From contig NZ_JAGGPR010000008.1 of NCBI RefSeq assembly GCF_018613695.1, positions 85,845-149,844 of the forward strand: DNA of 64,000 nucleotides, in the 5' to 3' direction. The notes under the pieces are model-generated. The model saw nothing but the letters and a program-made list of their open reading frames with translations. It had not been told where the DNA came from and did not search any database. Both the position numbers and the translations under genes were made by a program. The first letter of the stretch is position 1. The number at the start of each line of letters is the position of its first letter. The stretch is from Arthrobacter sp. ISL-95. GTDB taxonomy: Bacteria > Actinomycetota > Actinomycetes > Actinomycetales > Micrococcaceae. Below are positions 61,210 through 64,000 of the stretch, piece after piece.

Positions 61210-63186
61210 GTGACGCGTTTCTGGACTCGGCTGATCGTTCTTCTCACGGTCATTTTGGGCGTCAACTATGTGGCGTGGCGCTGGATGGCCTCGCTGAACT
61301 GGGATGCGTGGTGGATTGCCGTTCCCTTGGTGATTGCCGAAACCTACAGCCTCATCGACGTGATGCTTTTCGGGCTGACCGTGTGGAATATCAAATTCCG
61401 GAAACCGCCGCCCCCACCCCCGGCCGATGCCACCGTGGACGTTTTCATCACCACCTACAACGAGCCCTTTGACCTGGTAATGACTACGGCATTGGCCGCC
61501 AAGGACATCCGCTGGCCGCACAGTACCTGGATCCTCGACGACGGCGATCGCCCGGAGATGCGCGAACTCGCCGAGTCGAACGCGATCGGCTACGTGAAGC
61601 GCGGCGCGGGCTGGACTCCGGACATGCCACGGCACGCCAAGGCCGGCAACTTGAACAACGCGCTCATGGTCACCTCAGGCGAGTACCTGTTGATTCTCGA
61701 CGCCGATCAGATCCCCGAGCCGGACATCCTGGACAAGACGCTTGGCTACTTCAACGACGACAAAGTGGCGTTGGTCCAAACCCCGCAGTACTTCATCAAC
61801 GTCCCTGCCGACGATCCCCTCGGCAGCCAGGCTCCCCTGTTCTACGGCCCCATCCAGCAGGGTAAGGACGGCTGGAACGCGGCGTTCTTCTGCGGATCCA
61901 ACGCGATCCTCCGCCGGGAAGCCCTCATGCAGCTGGGCCTGGTGGGCTACGTCAAAGCCACCGAGAAGAGTGTCCGGCGAGCCCTGGCTGCCTCCCGTAC
62001 CGCCATCAAGAAGGCCCGGCGGTCACCCGAGGCGGAGAACCCGCTGGTGGAGCAGATGCTCAACGAGGTGGAGGCCGCTACGGAATCCGCCCAGAAGGAG
62101 CTCGAAACCGGAGCATCCCTCAGCGAAATCACGTACCGGGTGCGCCGCAAGGTGGACGACGCCGTGCGCACCCTTGTGGCCGCCGACTTCTCAGCACTCC
62201 AATCCGACCTCGACGAGATCGCCGCCATGGAACTCGCCCACGTCGGCGAGTCCGGTGTCACCACTGTGGCGAGTGACGCCGTCGACCGTATGTCCGGACG
62301 TGACTGGTCCCCCTTGGGCGCGCTCGAGTCGGTCCATGCGGTCCTGGACGCCATCTCAGTGGAACGCACCGACGAAGCCCAGCCGATCATGCCGCTGGCC
62401 ACCATCTCCGTCACGGAGGACATGGCCACCGCCATGCGCCTGCACGGGCTGGGTTGGAAGAGCGTGTATCACCACGAAATCCTCGCCTACGGGCTGGCCC
62501 CGGAGGACGTCAAAACCATGCTGACCCAGCGCCTCCGCTGGGCCCAAGGCACCATGCAGGTCCTCCTCCGCGAGAACCCGCTGGTCCAACGAAGCCTCAC
62601 GTGGGGCCAGCGGCTCATGTACTTCTCCACCATGTGGACCTACCTCAGCGGCTTCGCTGCCGTGATCTATTTCGCCGCGCCCATCATCTACCTGACGCTC
62701 GGCATCCTCCCGGTGAACAGCATCAGCGTCGACTTCTTCATCCGTTTCATCCCGTTCATGGTGGTGAACCAACTGCTCTTCCTGGTGGCCGGGCACGGCA
62801 TACCCACCTGGCGCGGGCAGCAGTACAGCCTCGCGCTGTTTCCCACCTGGATCAAGGCGTGCACGACGGCGGCACGGAACGTTTGGTTCGGACGTCCCCT
62901 CGGGTTCGCGGTCACCCCCAAGGCCCGTCAGAGCGGTGGGCCCAGTTGGAGCCTGATCCGTCCCCAGATCATTGTGGCGGTGCTGCTTGCCATTGCGCTG
63001 GTGGTTGGTCTCACCCGGCTTCTTGCCGGAATGTCCGAGCCCTTGGGCACACTGGTGAACGTGGCATGGGTTGCGTTCGACCTCGTAGTCCTGAGCGTTC
63101 TGGTCAAGGCAGTTTTGTACAAGGGTTTCGTGCCTGAAGTTGTTGGGCCGGAGCGCCCCGAGGAGAGGAATGCAGATGCAGTTTAG
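61210..63186 (+). CDS. Cellulose-synthase-like glycosyltransferase (GT2)
   Basis: A 658-residue membrane glycosyltransferase. Two N-terminal helices, then the GT2 domain with DDG (110-112), DAD (164-166), TED (402-404) and QRLRW (440-444), the D,D,D,QxxRW set of processive synthases, then about five helices. An extra helical segment of about 150 residues (245-395, SVRRALAASRTAIKKARRSP on) lies between the GT core motifs; BcsA has no such insert. No PilZ domain is present. The start is GTG at 61210 after AAAGGGGGGGATTT. It is embedded between the phosphatase and the STAS gene. Confidence 0.9.
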   Translation: MTRFWTRLIVLLTVILGVNYVAWRWMASLNWDAWWIAVPLVIAETYSLIDVMLFGLTVWNIKFRKPPPPPPADATVDVFITTYNEPFDLVMTTALAAKDIRWPHSTWILDDGDRPEMRELAESNAIGYVKRGAGWTPDMPRHAKAGNLNNALMVTSGEYLLILDADQIPEPDILDKTLGYFNDDKVALVQTPQYFINVPADDPLGSQAPLFYGPIQQGKDGWNAAFFCGSNAILRREALMQLGLVGYVKATEKSVRRALAASRTAIKKARRSPEAENPLVEQMLNEVEAATESAQKELETGASLSEITYRVRRKVDDAVRTLVAADFSALQSDLDEIAAMELAHVGESGVTTVASDAVDRMSGRDWSPLGALESVHAVLDAISVERTDEAQPIMPLATISVTEDMATAMRLHGLGWKSVYHHEILAYGLAPEDVKTMLTQRLRWAQGTMQVLLRENPLVQRSLTWGQRLMYFSTMWTYLSGFAAVIYFAAPIIYLTLGILPVNSISVDFFIRFIPFMVVNQLLFLVAGHGIPTWRGQQYSLALFPTWIKACTTAARNVWFGRPLGFAVTPKARQSGGPSWSLIRPQIIVAVLLAIALVVGLTRLLAGMSEPLGTLVNVAWVAFDLVVLSVLVKAVLYKGFVPEVVGPERPEERNADAV

Positions 63187-63508
63187 CTATGAGGTCAACG
63201 ACTCCTACGCGGAGGTGAAGAGCGTGGGCCGGCTGAACATGGTGGCCGCGCCCAAACTGCGCGAAGTAGTGAATGAGGTTGTAGCCGGTGGCTCCAGCCG
63301 GGTTGTGGTGAACCTGTCAGAAACCGACTTCATGGATTCCTCCGGACTCGGCGCACTCATCGGCTGCCTCAAAGCCGCACGTCAGGCAGGCGGTGATCTC
63401 CGGATCGCCGGCGTTCAGCCACAGGTCAAGATGGTTCTGGAACTGACCAACATGGACAGGGTACTCACGGCGTACCCCACCGCCGAAGCGGCCTTCGGCG
63501 ATGACTGA
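63170..63508 (+). CDS. STAS-domain anti-sigma factor antagonist
   Basis: A 112-residue SpoIIAA/RsbV-type protein. ETDFMDSSGLGALIGCL has the phosphorylatable Ser (57 or 58). The start at 63170 (ATGCAGATGCAG) overlaps the glycosyltransferase stop; a start six bases later is equally possible, and GAGGAGAGGA serves both. It is the target of the phosphatase at 60071 and the kinase that follows. Confidence 0.92.
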   Translation: MQMQFSYEVNDSYAEVKSVGRLNMVAAPKLREVVNEVVAGGSSRVVVNLSETDFMDSSGLGALIGCLKAARQAGGDLRIAGVQPQVKMVLELTNMDRVLTAYPTAEAAFGDD

Positions 63509-63920
63509 GGTCATCGCCCGCCGTGGCTTTCATGGGCCGTCCAACGAGGAAGCCATCCAAGCCATCCACAACGAGCTGGACGCCCTATGGGACGACGCCT
63601 CCTTCGTGCCGGACATGGACCGGATGACCTTCGCTACGGCCGTGATCGAGGCTGCCGCCAACATCGTGCAGCATGCGCTTCCTGTGGCGGAAAAGCCCGT
63701 GGAGATCGCCGTCGACATCAGCGTCCGTCCCACCCGCTTGATTGCGCGGGTCAGTGCGTTCAACGCCCGTGAACCGTTCGCCAACGACATGCAGGCTTCA
63801 ATGCCGGATTCGGACGCGGAGTCCGGGCGCGGGTTGGCACTCATCGAGGCCCTGGTGACCACAATGACTTTCGAGCGCCAGGACGGCACCAACACGTGGA
63901 TCCTGACCCGCGACACCTGA
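63501..63920 (+). CDS. RsbW-type anti-sigma factor / serine kinase
   Basis: A 139-residue GHKL-type ATPase: N-box VIEAAANIVQHA and G-box SGRGLALIEAL are present. It should bind and phosphorylate the STAS protein and, when not bound to it, hold a partner. No sigma factor gene is next to it in the window, so the partner may be the glycosyltransferase or a distant sigma factor. It overlaps the STAS stop by 8 bp. Confidence 0.92.
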   Translation: MTEVIARRGFHGPSNEEAIQAIHNELDALWDDASFVPDMDRMTFATAVIEAAANIVQHALPVAEKPVEIAVDISVRPTRLIARVSAFNAREPFANDMQASMPDSDAESGRGLALIEALVTTMTFERQDGTNTWILTRDT

Positions 63921-63921
63921 C

Positions 63922-64000
63922 CATCTCTCACATCCCACGCTCTTGAGCCGAACCGTCTCTCACATCCCACCCCCTTGAACCGAACCATCTCTCACATCCC
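63922..64000. repeat. Tandem 32-bp repeat, locus 2 (runs off the window)
   Basis: Units at 63922 and 63954 and the beginning of a third at 63986, exactly 32 bp apart. Same pattern as locus 1: CTCTCACATCCCAC then CTTGAGCCGAAC. It begins 2 bp after the kinase stop. Confidence 0.85.

Overview
The window looks like chromosome of a high-GC actinobacterium of the Micrococcaceae (Arthrobacter/Paenarthrobacter type). The reasons are the GC-rich codon use, many ATGA-overlapping operons, GTG/TTG starts, and the gene families present: CYTH-CHAD, partner-switching regulators, IclR/LacI catabolic clusters and a daptide-type RiPP cluster. This placement rests on gene content only, not on a database match.

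Layout. 1-4219: a CCA-adding-enzyme-like gene cut by the window edge and a heterodimeric ABC exporter. 4381-9038: an aldo/keto reductase, an alpha/beta hydrolase, a CYTH-CHAD protein, a START-like protein and an acidic disordered protein. 9167-12350: a minus-strand set of small membrane or exported proteins, an atypical Nramp-family transporter and two PRC-barrel-like proteins. 12582-15547: an IclR regulator divergent from a CoA-transferase/enoyl-CoA hydratase pair. 16321-19090: a NrtR-type Nudix regulator divergent from an SPFH protein and a NAD-kinase-like protein, with two matching operators between them. 20335-22176: secreted gamma-glutamyltransferase.

22200-32385 is the most notable region. 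It is a complete minus-strand RiPP operon matching the daptide class: RRE protein, aminotransferase, degenerate iron-ADH, three small precursor peptides that all end in Thr, methyltransferase, a YcaO protein, an M50 intramembrane protease, an ABC exporter and a last small membrane protein. 33284-38004 is an acyl-CoA catabolic operon (MHS transporter, acyl-CoA ligase, enoyl-CoA hydratase) with a divergent LysR. 38039-39207 holds a PadR gene put out of frame by a 12-base G tract, and a secreted four-cysteine protein. 39331-45578 is a LacI-controlled sugar ABC/oxidoreductase/ThuA cluster with two identical operators.

46367-52104 is an AT-richer accessory island. It has a DUF262 plus RelA/SpoT-like pair, a PARIS-like AAA/TOPRIM pair and a deleted insertion sequence. 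52289-59293 returns to core-like metabolism: the glyoxylate/allantoin pathway (hyi, glxR, gcl, glycerate kinase, allantoinase) and a winged-helix protein. 59392-63920 has a peroxiredoxin and a partner-switching cassette (receiver-SpoIIE phosphatase, STAS antagonist, RsbW-like kinase) built around a cellulose-synthase-like glycosyltransferase. A 32-bp tandem repeat family follows both the peroxiredoxin and this cassette.
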